Below, piece by piece: positions 7,172 through 14,291 of a DNA stretch of 64,000 nt. The notes under the pieces were generated by a model. That model was not told where the DNA came from, made no database searches, and saw only the letters and a program-made list of their open reading frames with translations. Positions within the stretch are counted from its first letter, which is position 1. Each line of letters starts with the position of its first letter. This DNA comes from Flavobacteriaceae bacterium. Its GTDB lineage: Bacteria > Bacteroidota > Bacteroidia > Flavobacteriales > Flavobacteriaceae. The position numbers and the translations under genes were made by a program. The stretch is taken from assembly GCA_029238215.1 (NCBI GenBank), contig JAQWGN010000011.1, positions 62,001-126,000 on the forward strand. The letters are read 5' to 3'.

Positions 7172-8842
7172 ATGAAATATTTTGTTGCATTTTCTCTATC
7201 CTTTTTTTGCCTTCCTTTAGTGGCGCAAACCCCAAAAAAGGGGATTGATGAACGCATCAATGAAGCGTTTAAACCTATATCTGACTTTTTTTCAGAGGTT
7301 GTTTTCTTCGAAATAGGGGGAAATCCATTTGTTATTTATTTATTGGTAGGAAGTGCGTTGTTTTTTACGTTTTATTTTGGATTTATCAATATTCGACGCT
7401 TCCCTTTAGCTATAAAAATAGTGCGTGGAAAATATGATGATATAGACCATCATGAGTCTGTGGATAAACCAAGTGTAAATGTTGCTCATGGTGATGTTGT
7501 GGGGACTATAAAAGATGAAAGCAAAGAGGGTGAGGTTAGCCATTTTCAAGCACTGGCCACGGCTGTATCTGGAACGGTGGGTAATGGAAATATCGCTGGT
7601 GTAGCATTAGCCATTGCACTTGGAGGACCCGGTGCGACGTTCTGGATGATTGTTTGTGGGCTTATTGGGATGTCAACTAAGTTTGTCGAGTGTACTTTAG
7701 GTGTCAAATACAGAGATGTTGGAGAAGACGGTACTGTTTATGGTGGTCCCATGTATTATCTTAAAAAGGGATTAAGCGATAAAGGTTTTAAAAAACTTGG
7801 TCAAATAACTGCAATTATTTTTGCTGTCTGTTGTATAGGTGGTTCTTTTGGAGGTGGCAATGCAGCTCAATCTAACCAGGCAACGGTAGTGTTAAAACAA
7901 CTTATGGGACTAGAAAGCACAAGTGCGGGCGCTATAATTGGATTGATAATGGCTGCGCTAGTCGGATTGATTATTATTGGGGGTATTAAGAGAATTGCTT
8001 CTGTTACCGAACGTGTAGTCCCTTTAATGGCAATTCTATATTTCATTGCTTGTGTGTATATTTTGGGAGTGAATTTTAACTTTATTGATGATGCCATTTC
8101 TTTAATAGTTTCTGAAGCATTCAATCCAAAGGCCATAGGAGTAGGTGGTGTTATTGGCGTCTTAATGGTTGGATTTAAAAGAGCAGCCTTTTCCAATGAG
8201 GCTGGTGCAGGTTCAGCATCAATTGCACATGCAGCAGTAAAAACTAAATATCCTGCATCTGAGGGCCTTGTTGCCTTACTTGAGCCATTTATTGACACAG
8301 TAGTGATTTGTACTATGACAGCACTTGTAATTATTACCTTTAATAGTCAAAATAAGTTTGCCTACGGAGATTTGTCTAAATATGAAAACGCCGTTGAACA
8401 AAACGATGGTAGCTACAGTCTTGAAATTGATGGTGTTGTTTATGAAGATGTAAGTGGAAAGGTTTTGATTGATGGAAGTCTTTATGAAGGAGCTGGGATA
8501 ACGTCAAAGGCCTTTGAGCAGTACATTCCTTTTTCTGATTTATTTTTAACTATAGCTGTTTTTTTGTTTGCTATTTCTACCATGATTTCATGGTCTTACT
8601 ACGGCATCCAATCTTGGAAATTTCTTTTTGGAAGGGGTAGACGGGCAGATATGACATATAAGTTACTCTTTTTGATGTTTATTGTAATTGGTTCTGCCGC
8701 AAGTATGGATTCGATTTGGGCATTTTCAGATGCGATGATATTTGCGATGGTGTTTCCTAATATGATTGGACTCTATTTTTTGTTTCCAGTTGTCAAAAAA
8801 GAACTTACTCGATACCTCACTGCAATTCGTACTAAAGCCTAA
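7172..8842 (+). CDS. Alanine/glycine:cation symporter (AGCS family)
   Basis: 556-residue inner-membrane sodium/amino-acid symporter. It has an N-terminal signal-like hydrophobic stretch, then the AGCS signatures: FQALATAVSGTVGNGNIAGV near residue 125, GPGATFWMIVCGLIGMSTKF, the VYGGPMYYLKKGL loop, FKRAAFSNEAGAGSASIAHA and the C-terminal WSYYGIQSWKFLFG. Around residues 390-445 an extra hydrophilic segment (YGDLSKYENAVEQNDGSYS...) is inserted between transmembrane helices; such an insert is found in Bacteroidota members. The substrate is most likely alanine or glycine with Na+, by family. Confidence 0.92.
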   Translation: MKYFVAFSLSFFCLPLVAQTPKKGIDERINEAFKPISDFFSEVVFFEIGGNPFVIYLLVGSALFFTFYFGFINIRRFPLAIKIVRGKYDDIDHHESVDKPSVNVAHGDVVGTIKDESKEGEVSHFQALATAVSGTVGNGNIAGVALAIALGGPGATFWMIVCGLIGMSTKFVECTLGVKYRDVGEDGTVYGGPMYYLKKGLSDKGFKKLGQITAIIFAVCCIGGSFGGGNAAQSNQATVVLKQLMGLESTSAGAIIGLIMAALVGLIIIGGIKRIASVTERVVPLMAILYFIACVYILGVNFNFIDDAISLIVSEAFNPKAIGVGGVIGVLMVGFKRAAFSNEAGAGSASIAHAAVKTKYPASEGLVALLEPFIDTVVICTMTALVIITFNSQNKFAYGDLSKYENAVEQNDGSYSLEIDGVVYEDVSGKVLIDGSLYEGAGITSKAFEQYIPFSDLFLTIAVFLFAISTMISWSYYGIQSWKFLFGRGRRADMTYKLLFLMFIVIGSAASMDSIWAFSDAMIFAMVFPNMIGLYFLFPVVKKELTRYLTAIRTKA

Positions 8843-8851
8843 TTTTATGAT

Positions 8852-9694
8852 GTGAAAAGGTTTACTTCTTTTCGCAGCCCTACTAAAACGCAACGGCGAG
8901 GCATATTGTGGACGTTTGCGCTGTTTTTTGTTATGCACATTGGCTTAACATACCTTCCAATACAAGCGTCAAAAGATTCTTACGCTATCGTTATAGATTC
9001 ACTTTCTCAAAAAGTAATTGATTCGCTAATTATTCAGACTGACTCGACTTCGAAAGACACCATTTATCCATTTAATCCAAATTATATTACGGATTTCAAA
9101 GCCTATCAACTTGGAATTTCCATGGATGCCGTTTATCGAATTAGAGCGTATCGTAAACAAGGAAATTACATCCAATCTTTGCTTGTTTTTAAGCAATTAA
9201 CTCAAATGTCAGAGACTGAAATTAAACGCATTCAACCTTACTTGAAATTACCAATTCCACAAACAGTTAAAAAGTATAAGCCTAGGGTAAAAAGCAAAAA
9301 AGAATTTAACGGAGCGACTAAAGACGAGCTGAAAAAAATACATGGAATAGGAGAGGCTTTTGCCAGCCGTATTATTGCTGTACGTGGGCAGTTGGGAGGT
9401 TTTATGGTTAAAGACCAACTTAACGATGTTTGGGGCATACCACCAGAAACAATATCAGCTGTTTGGGAAGCGTTTGTCTTAGATAGTATCCCAGTTATTG
9501 AAAAGAAAAACATCAATAGGTTAACCATATCCCAGTTGGCTTCAAATTTTTATTTGAATACGGCATTGGCTAGTAGAATCGTAGCTGTAAGAACACAAAT
9601 CGACCAACTTAATTCTTGGTCAGATCTAAGTCATATTCAGCCGTTAGATTCAATTAAAAGAGCAAGATTATCGTTATATTTGTCCTTTGACTAG
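8852..9694 (+). CDS. Helix-hairpin-helix (ComEA-like) protein
   Basis: 280 residues from a GTG start nine bases after the symporter. One transmembrane segment near residues 17-35 (ILWTFALFFVMHIGLTYLP) is followed by three or more helix-hairpin-helix units: FNPNYITDFKAYQLGIS, LKKIHGIGEAFASRIIAVRG and LNTALASRIVAVRTQ. Such repeats bind DNA without sequence preference, and ComEA proteins act as DNA receptors in uptake. A direct role in transformation is not shown by the context. Confidence 0.85.
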   Translation: MKRFTSFRSPTKTQRRGILWTFALFFVMHIGLTYLPIQASKDSYAIVIDSLSQKVIDSLIIQTDSTSKDTIYPFNPNYITDFKAYQLGISMDAVYRIRAYRKQGNYIQSLLVFKQLTQMSETEIKRIQPYLKLPIPQTVKKYKPRVKSKKEFNGATKDELKKIHGIGEAFASRIIAVRGQLGGFMVKDQLNDVWGIPPETISAVWEAFVLDSIPVIEKKNINRLTISQLASNFYLNTALASRIVAVRTQIDQLNSWSDLSHIQPLDSIKRARLSLYLSFD

Positions 9695-9696
9695 CT

Positions 9697-10860
9697 ATGG
9701 AAACAAAAGTACAAACAGGGCCTGTATTTGACTTAGGTGAAACACATGAAATGGTTCGTAATGCTGCACGAGATTTTGCAATCCAACAAATCGCTCCACA
9801 TGTTATGGATTGGGATGAGCGACAGTTTTTCCCAAAAGACTTATTACACAGTGCAGGGAACATGGGGTTTATGGGTGTTTTAGTACCTGAACACTATGGT
9901 GGTTCTGGGTTAGGGTATTTTGAATACACTGCGATTATTGAACAAATTTCTAAAGTAGATCCCTCTATAGGGCTATCTATTGCTGCGCACAACTCATTGT
10001 GCACGAATCATATTCTTCAATTTGGTTCCGAGGATCAAAAACAACGCTGGCTTCCAAGACTTGCTTCTGGAGAATGGATAGGTGCTTGGGGTCTTACAGA
10101 GCACAACACGGGGTCTGATGCTGGAGGCATGCTTTCTACTGCAATCCCTGATGGCGATGAATGGGTTCTTAATGGAACCAAAAATTTCATCACACACGGC
10201 AGCAGCGGCGATGTTGCTGTAGTAGTCGTTCGGACAGGTGAAAAAGGGGATAGTCGCGGGATGACAGCTTTTGTCGTTGAGCGAGGCACACCCGGATTTA
10301 GTGCAGGTAAAAAAGAAAATAAATTGGGTATGCGTGCCTCGGAAACTGCCGAACTTGTTTTTGATGAATGTCGTATTCCGGATGAAAATCGCTTGGGGCC
10401 TGTTGGAGATGGGTTTATCCAATCTATGAAAATACTTGATGGTGGTCGTATTTCAATTGCAGCACTTTCTCTTGGCATTGCTCGAGGGGCATATGAAGCT
10501 GCACTAAAGTATTCTGCTGAACGTGTTCAGTTTGGAAAACCGATTAGCTCATTTCAGGGGATATCGTTTAAGCTTGCTCAGATGGCTACTGAAATAGAAG
10601 CGTCTGAGTTGCTTATGCATAAAGCATGTTATGAGAAAAACATTGAACGTCCCATGACTAAAATTAGTGCCATGTGTAAGCTGTATGCTTCCGAAGCATG
10701 TGTGCGAATTGCCAATGAGGCTGTTCAGATTTTTGGTGGATATGGGTATTCTAAAGACTTTCCTGTAGAGAAATTTTACCGTGATTCTAAGCTGTGTACC
10801 ATTGGTGAGGGCACTTCAGAAATACAAAAAGTCGTTATTGCTAAACAAATTTTAAAGTAA
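9697..10860 (+). CDS. Acyl-CoA dehydrogenase
   Basis: 387-residue FAD enzyme of fatty- or branched-acyl-CoA oxidation. Signatures: WGLTEHNTGSDAGG (FAD/substrate loop, around residues 129-142), QIFGGYGYSKDFPVE and RDSKLCTIGEGTSEIQ with the probable catalytic base Glu371. The position and length match short-chain/butyryl-type dehydrogenases, but chain length cannot be told from sequence alone. Starts two bases after the preceding stop; its ATG is in a weakly structured region with no clear promoter, so it is probably co-transcribed. Confidence 0.92.
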   Translation: METKVQTGPVFDLGETHEMVRNAARDFAIQQIAPHVMDWDERQFFPKDLLHSAGNMGFMGVLVPEHYGGSGLGYFEYTAIIEQISKVDPSIGLSIAAHNSLCTNHILQFGSEDQKQRWLPRLASGEWIGAWGLTEHNTGSDAGGMLSTAIPDGDEWVLNGTKNFITHGSSGDVAVVVVRTGEKGDSRGMTAFVVERGTPGFSAGKKENKLGMRASETAELVFDECRIPDENRLGPVGDGFIQSMKILDGGRISIAALSLGIARGAYEAALKYSAERVQFGKPISSFQGISFKLAQMATEIEASELLMHKACYEKNIERPMTKISAMCKLYASEACVRIANEAVQIFGGYGYSKDFPVEKFYRDSKLCTIGEGTSEIQKVVIAKQILK

Positions 10861-10862
10861 CC

Positions 10863-10894
10863 TTGTAGGTTCTTAGAAAATACACTTATATTTG
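10863..10894 (+). promoter_or_regulatory. rpsU promoter
   Basis: TTG at 10863-10865, a 21-nt spacer and TATATTTG at 10887-10894: a full Bacteroidota-type promoter. Predicted transcript start is near 10899. Confidence 0.75.
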
Positions 10895-10910
10895 CACCCT
10901 AATCATAAAG

Positions 10911-10919
10911 AGAGGAGGT
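10911..10919 (+). promoter_or_regulatory. Extended Shine-Dalgarno of rpsU
   Basis: AGAGGAGGT, nearly full complementarity to the 16S 3' end, eight bases before the rpsU ATG. Most genes in this window have no such sequence. In Flavobacteriia bS21 helps to hide the anti-Shine-Dalgarno of the ribosome, and a strong site on rpsU is thought to allow autoregulation by ribosomes that lack bS21. Confidence 0.85.
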
Positions 10920-10926
10920 ACGATAC

Positions 10927-11121
10927 ATGCTAATTATTCCAATTAAAGACGGTGAAAATATCGATCGCGCACTAAAGCGTTTCAAACGTAAGTTTGATAA
11001 AACAGGAACCATGCGTCAGCTACGTGAACGTCAAACGTTTACTAAGCCCTCAATTTCTAGACGCGCGCAAGTTCAAAAGGCAGCGTATATTCAGAACCTT
11101 CGCGACCAAGAAGAAAATTAA
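10927..11121 (+). CDS. rpsU: Ribosomal protein bS21
   Basis: 64-residue basic protein of the 30S platform. MLIIPIKDGENIDRALKRFKRKFDKTG and the R-rich RQLRERQTFTKPS segment are typical of bS21, with a C-terminal QKAAYIQNLRDQEEN tail of the flavobacterial form. In this group bS21 with bS18 and bS6 sequesters the anti-Shine-Dalgarno. It has its own promoter and an exceptional Shine-Dalgarno. The Xer gene follows 17 bases downstream. Confidence 0.97.
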   Translation: MLIIPIKDGENIDRALKRFKRKFDKTGTMRQLRERQTFTKPSISRRAQVQKAAYIQNLRDQEEN

Positions 11122-11130
11122 TTCCTTACC

Positions 11131-11146
11131 TTGTCCATATGGACAA
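11131..11146. repeat. Perfect 16-bp palindrome over the xer start codon
   Basis: TTGTCCATATGGACAA contains the xer ATG (11139) at its centre. As RNA it forms a six-base stem with an AUAU loop that places the start codon in a hairpin; as DNA it could be an operator. No SD is visible before the ATG. Confidence 0.6.
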
Positions 11147-12026
11147 TGTTTTGGCATTTCTTCGTTATTTAGAATCTGAGAAAAATTTTTCCAGACATAC
11201 CCTTGTTGCATATAAGAAGGATATAGATGACTTTCGTGCATATTGTACAGATGTCGTTTCTATTCCACTAACTAAAGTCATTTATACAAATGTTCGTGAC
11301 TATATTGTTGTGCTTTCGAAGCAAGGCTTAACAACGCGAAGTATTAACAGAAAATGTGCGGCATTAAACTCTTTTTATAATTATTTAATGACAACAAGTG
11401 TTGTAAAAATTCACCCATTAGAACAACATAAATCATTAAAATCCAAAAAGCGTTTTATAGTTCCTTTTGGAATTAATGAGATTGAAGATGTGTTAAATAG
11501 AATTGACACATCTACTTTTCCAGGACTACGTGATAGTACCGTTATTGAATTGTTGTATTCAACTGGAATAAGACAAGCCGAGCTCATCGGCTTAAAAACT
11601 ACAGATATTGATTGGGCTCAGCAACAAATCCGTGTATTAGGTAAGCGAAATAAAGAGCGTATTGTCCCCCTGATCCCTTCGTTTGTTTTAAGACTTAAGC
11701 AGTACTATGAGCAACGCAATGCTTTGGGACTAGCTCTGGCTCATAACCACCTTTTAGTCACCAATAAAGGCGATAAATTGTATCCTACATTTGTATATCG
11801 TTTAGTAAAAACGTACTTTAGAGGAGTATCAAATAAGATACACACCTCACCCCATGTGCTGCGACATAGTTTTGCAACACATATGTTGGATGCAGGTGCA
11901 GACATTAACGTGGTCAAAGAAGTCCTTGGTCACGAAAGCTTGGCAGCAACACAAGAATACACCAAAATTCAGTTGCCCAAATTGCAAGACGCTTATCGCG
12001 CTGCACATCCTAGGGCAAAGAAGTAA
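11139..12026 (+). CDS. Tyrosine recombinase, XerC/XerD type
   Basis: 295 residues, the length of Xer recombinases. An N-terminal SAM-like domain (1-90, FLRYLESEKNFSRHTLVAYKKD) is followed by the catalytic domain with Arg145 (STGIRQAEL), Lys170, His239-x-x-Arg242 (HVLRHSFATHML), His265 (LGHES) and nucleophile Tyr274. All catalytic residues are present. A chromosome-dimer role is likely because it sits in a core locus between rpsU and the hibernation factor rather than beside mobile genes. Whether it is XerC or XerD I cannot decide. Confidence 0.9.
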   Translation: MDNVLAFLRYLESEKNFSRHTLVAYKKDIDDFRAYCTDVVSIPLTKVIYTNVRDYIVVLSKQGLTTRSINRKCAALNSFYNYLMTTSVVKIHPLEQHKSLKSKKRFIVPFGINEIEDVLNRIDTSTFPGLRDSTVIELLYSTGIRQAELIGLKTTDIDWAQQQIRVLGKRNKERIVPLIPSFVLRLKQYYEQRNALGLALAHNHLLVTNKGDKLYPTFVYRLVKTYFRGVSNKIHTSPHVLRHSFATHMLDAGADINVVKEVLGHESLAATQEYTKIQLPKLQDAYRAAHPRAKK

Positions 12027-12072
12027 TTCGCGACTCCAAGTTCACATTATTTACTTTTTAAATACGAATGCC

Positions 12073-12387
12073 ATGCGACGTAACGTACAAGCAATTAATT
12101 TCTCTATAAAAACAACTTTAAAAGACTACATTTCAAAACGCATTGATAAATATCAACATTTTTATTCCAAAATTTTATCAACCGATTTTTACATGAAACT
12201 AGAAAATTCCTCGCATAAAAAAAGAAAACAAGTTGAGATTAAAATACAAGTTCCTGGAGATACATTTGTTGTGAAAAAAGAAAGTTCTTCTTTTGAAGAG
12301 GCAATTGATATGGCTTCTAACGCTGTTGAACGCCTGCTTATACGAAGGAAAGAAAAACAATTGCGTTCTTTCCAAAATGGAGTCTAA
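12073..12387 (+). CDS. hpf: Ribosome hibernation-promoting factor (HPF/RaiA family)
   Basis: 104 residues. The beta-alpha-beta-beta-beta-alpha fold can be read from VQAINFSIKTTLKDYISKRI, FYMKLENSS, KQVEIKIQVPGDTFVVKKES and FEEAIDMASNAVERLLIRRKEK. The short form lacks the C-terminal dimerisation domain of long HPF. The in-frame codons upstream overlap the Xer gene and look like chance; the ATG at 12073 gives MRRNVQAINFSI, the normal N-terminus. It binds the 30S decoding site to silence ribosomes at low growth. Neighbouring rpsU, tRNAs and tuf make a translation-related cluster. Confidence 0.9.
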   Translation: MRRNVQAINFSIKTTLKDYISKRIDKYQHFYSKILSTDFYMKLENSSHKKRKQVEIKIQVPGDTFVVKKESSSFEEAIDMASNAVERLLIRRKEKQLRSFQNGV

Positions 12388-12392
12388 TTTTT

Positions 12393-12423
12393 TTGAAGCC
12401 AAATAAATTAATTGTTACATTTG
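12393..12423 (+). promoter_or_regulatory. Promoter of the tRNA cluster
   Basis: TTG at 12393-12395, a 20-nt spacer, then TACATTTG at 12416-12423. Predicted start near 12428, about 20 bases before the first tRNA. Confidence 0.75.
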
Positions 12424-12448
12424 CATCCGCTTCCGAAAGGGAGTAGAA

Positions 12449-12522
12449 GCCGATGTAGCTCAGCTGGCTAGAGCAGCTGATTTGTAATCAGCAGGTCGTG
12501 GGTTCGAGTCCCTCCATCGGCT
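12449..12522 (+). tRNA. tRNA-Thr (anticodon TGT)
   Basis: 74-nt cloverleaf: acceptor GCCGATG/CATCGGC, anticodon stem GCTGA/TCAGC around loop TTTGTAA, T-arm GGTTCGAGTCC. CCA is not encoded. Confidence 0.95.
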
Positions 12523-12570
12523 CTTTTAACAAATACACCTTAATTATGGTGTGTTTTGTTCTTTGTCATA

Positions 12571-12653
12571 GGGGAGATACTCAAGCGGCCAACGAGGACA
12601 GACTGTAAATCTGTTGGTTTTTACCTTCGCAGGTTCGAATCCTGCTCTCCCCA
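12571..12653 (+). tRNA. tRNA-Tyr (anticodon GTA)
   Basis: 83-nt class II tRNA with a long variable arm; acceptor GGGGAGA/TCTCCCC, anticodon stem ACAGA/TCTGT around CTGTAAA. Confidence 0.95.
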
Positions 12654-12672
12654 CTTACCTTTTGGTACCTAT

Positions 12673-12745
12673 GCGGGAGTAGCTCAGTTGGTAGAGCGTC
12701 AGCCTTCCAAGCTGAATGTCGCCGGTTCGAACCCGGTCTCCCGCT
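12673..12745 (+). tRNA. tRNA-Gly (anticodon TCC)
   Basis: 73 nt; acceptor GCGGGAG/CTCCCGC, anticodon stem TCAGC/GCTGA around CTTCCAA. Confidence 0.95.
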
Positions 12746-12753
12746 CACCTAAA

Positions 12754-12825
12754 GCCGATGTAGCTCAGGGGTAGAGCGTTTCCTTGGTAAGGAAGAGGTC
12801 TCGAGTTCAAATCTCGACATTGGCT
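12754..12825 (+). tRNA. tRNA-Thr (anticodon GGT)
   Basis: 72 nt; acceptor GCCGATG/CATTGGC with one G-T pair, anticodon loop TTGGTAA. In most Bacteroidota this tRNA is followed directly by tuf; here three small genes intervene. Confidence 0.94.
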
Positions 12826-12867
12826 CTTAACTCAAGTTTCTTTTATCTGCTTATTTATTTAAATTTT

Positions 12868-13566
12868 ATGCGTGTATTTTATCTTTTTCTTTTAATCACA
12901 AATTTGATTAACGCACAAACAATATGGACTGGACCTAAGGTTACGTTCACTAAAGCCAATAATAGCAATGGCAATCTAGAAGCTAATCAAGACGGTATAA
13001 CGGATATTGTACGCCTAGCCCGTAGCAACGAGAACGTTCTCTACAATGCAATTATACAAACCGCTGCTCCCACTGATGGATATAATAGTCCTTTGGACAC
13101 AGAGTGGGCTGAAGGAACTACAGCCGATATTAATACGCTTACATTTACAGACTTTAAAAGTGCAGCACCTACAGCTTCTTCTGGGGCTGTGAGAGTAAAG
13201 GATATGGTCGGAAGAAATTACGTTCTTCACCTTATTACAGACGATATTTACATCGATCTTAAAATGTTGGCATGGGGCACTCGCTCACAAGGCGCAGGAT
13301 TTAGTTACGAACGTTCCACAGAAGCTAATCTGGGTATTTCGGTTTCAGAAAAAAACCCAGCAATAAATATTTTTCCAAATCCTGTTTCATCCATTATACA
13401 TGTGAAAGGATTAACCAAGTCACAACCATATCGAATATATACTATTTTAGGAACTGAGATTCAGAGTGGAGTTGTAGCGAATAATCAAGAAATTGACGTA
13501 AAATCTCTTAAATCGGGAATGTACTTGTTACAGTTAAAAAGGGCCTATCCCTTTTTAAAAAAGTAA
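12868..13566 (+). CDS. Secreted protein with type IX secretion C-terminal sorting domain
   Basis: 232 residues. A signal peptide (MRVFYLFLLITNLINAQ) leads a middle region of unknown fold: TIWTGPKVTFTKAN, a segment ITDIVRLARSNENVLYNAI and WGTRSQGAGFSYERST. The last 75 residues are a T9SS type A domain: INIFPNPVSSIIHVKG, YRIYTILGTEI, LKSGMYLLQLK. The protein would cross the outer membrane by the Por system and be processed. The final RAYPFLKK is read from the arm of a terminator-like hairpin, which suggests that the original stop was lost. No promoter is evident; it may be read from the tRNA operon. Confidence 0.82.
   Translation: MRVFYLFLLITNLINAQTIWTGPKVTFTKANNSNGNLEANQDGITDIVRLARSNENVLYNAIIQTAAPTDGYNSPLDTEWAEGTTADINTLTFTDFKSAAPTASSGAVRVKDMVGRNYVLHLITDDIYIDLKMLAWGTRSQGAGFSYERSTEANLGISVSEKNPAINIFPNPVSSIIHVKGLTKSQPYRIYTILGTEIQSGVVANNQEIDVKSLKSGMYLLQLKRAYPFLKK
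13534..13558 (+). terminator. Terminator-like hairpin inside the 3' end of the T9SS gene
   Basis: Perfect 10-bp stem TTAAAAAGGG / CCCTTTTTAA with loop CCTAT (13534-13543 with 13549-13558). The arm ends in five Ts then As, so it is symmetrical and could act on either strand. It encodes the last residues of the upstream protein. Confidence 0.55.
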
Positions 13567-13594
13567 TTCAATTTTTATAATACTCTTTTTTAAT

Positions 13595-13602
13595 TATATT
13601 TG
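13595..13602 (+). promoter_or_regulatory. Promoter -7 element of the Bor-like gene
   Basis: TATATTTG, perfect TAnnTTTG, 22 bases before the ATG at 13625. No TTG at the usual -33 distance. Confidence 0.5.
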
Positions 13603-13624
13603 GTATTCACTAAATCTAAATATT

Positions 13625-13906
13625 ATGAAAAAAATAACCTTCTTAATAATTGCATCCTTTTTCTTTACTTCATGTTATGTTCATACCTATACTGTTGGTG
13701 ATGGAGCAAAGTCTGGAATGTCGGAAAAAGCAAAACAACATAATTTTATTTATGGCCTAGCTTCTGGAGAAACTCCTGATCATAAGGCACTAGCCAAAGG
13801 GGCAAAAGATTATACCATTAAAAACGAGCATTCTTTTGTGGATGGGGTAATTAATGCTCTTACTTTTGGGCTATACAATCCAACAACGGTTACTGTTACT
13901 CGTTAG
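13625..13906 (+). CDS. Bor/Iss-like outer-membrane lipoprotein
   Basis: 93 residues with lipoprotein signal ending in FFFTSC (Cys17). The rest resembles the lambda Bor family: YTVGDGAKSG, HNFIYGLASGE, then HSFVDGVINALTFGLYNPTT, which corresponds to Bor's TFVNGLLGFITLGIYTP. Bor/Iss proteins of coliphages give serum resistance; chromosomal relatives in Bacteroidota have no proven role. Its own promoter and terminator make it a single-gene unit within the tRNA-tuf interval, a sign that it was inserted there. Confidence 0.78.
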   Translation: MKKITFLIIASFFFTSCYVHTYTVGDGAKSGMSEKAKQHNFIYGLASGETPDHKALAKGAKDYTIKNEHSFVDGVINALTFGLYNPTTVTVTR

Positions 13907-13925
13907 TTCGTTTAAAAAGCAAAAG

Positions 13926-13955
13926 AAACCCGCTTAATAGCGGGTTTTTTGTTTT
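13926..13955 (+). terminator. Intrinsic terminator after the Bor-like gene
   Basis: Stem AAACCCGCT / AGCGGGTTT (13926-13934 with 13939-13947), loop TAAT, then a run of Ts (TTTTTTGTTTT). Confidence 0.88.
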
Positions 13956-13973
13956 AATATTTAACAATTAATC

Positions 13974-14168
13974 TTATTTCGTTGAACAGCAGTCACAACA
14001 TTTTTTTTGTAAGCTTTTCACTAACGAAAACACAAATAGTCCTTTAGCAATAAAATAGATACCTATTGCAATAACTAGATGATCTTCATTATAAATAGCC
14101 GAAATTCCGCCACCAATCATTCCGATTGCGGCAAGTAAACTTAAGATGTTAATTGTTTTAGTTTTCAT
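13974..14168 (-). CDS. Small two-helix membrane protein, unknown function
   Basis: 64 residues on the strand opposite to its neighbours. Two transmembrane segments, ILSLLAAIGMIGGGISAIY and LVIAIGIYFIAKGLFVFSLV, and a cysteine-rich tail KKCCDCCSTK that could bind a metal or be acylated (inference). I do not recognise a family. It lies in the gap before tuf, convergent with the Bor-like gene. Confidence 0.65.
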   Translation of the reverse strand: MKTKTINILSLLAAIGMIGGGISAIYNEDHLVIAIGIYFIAKGLFVFSLVKSLQKKCCDCCSTK

Positions 14169-14251
14169 GAGTTTTGATTTAAGGTTTACTTAAATGTACA
14201 AAAAAACCACAGATTTTTTTATTTAAACATGTTTTTGAAACAGGAAAAGAT

Positions 14252-14259
14252 TATATTTG
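14252..14259 (+). promoter_or_regulatory. tuf promoter -7 element
   Basis: TATATTTG, 32 bases before the tuf ATG. Upstream TTTTTG lies too close for the usual spacing, so the -33 element is uncertain. Confidence 0.6.
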
Positions 14260-14291
14260 CGCTCATTTTAAAAGAATAAACGTACACTATT

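Noticed and set aside
12754..14251. tRNA-Thr(GGT) as the attachment site of an integrated element carrying the three accessory genes
   Set aside because: No direct repeat of the tRNA 3' end is visible before tuf and there is no integrase in the interval; the nearby Xer gene lies upstream and looks like a core gene.
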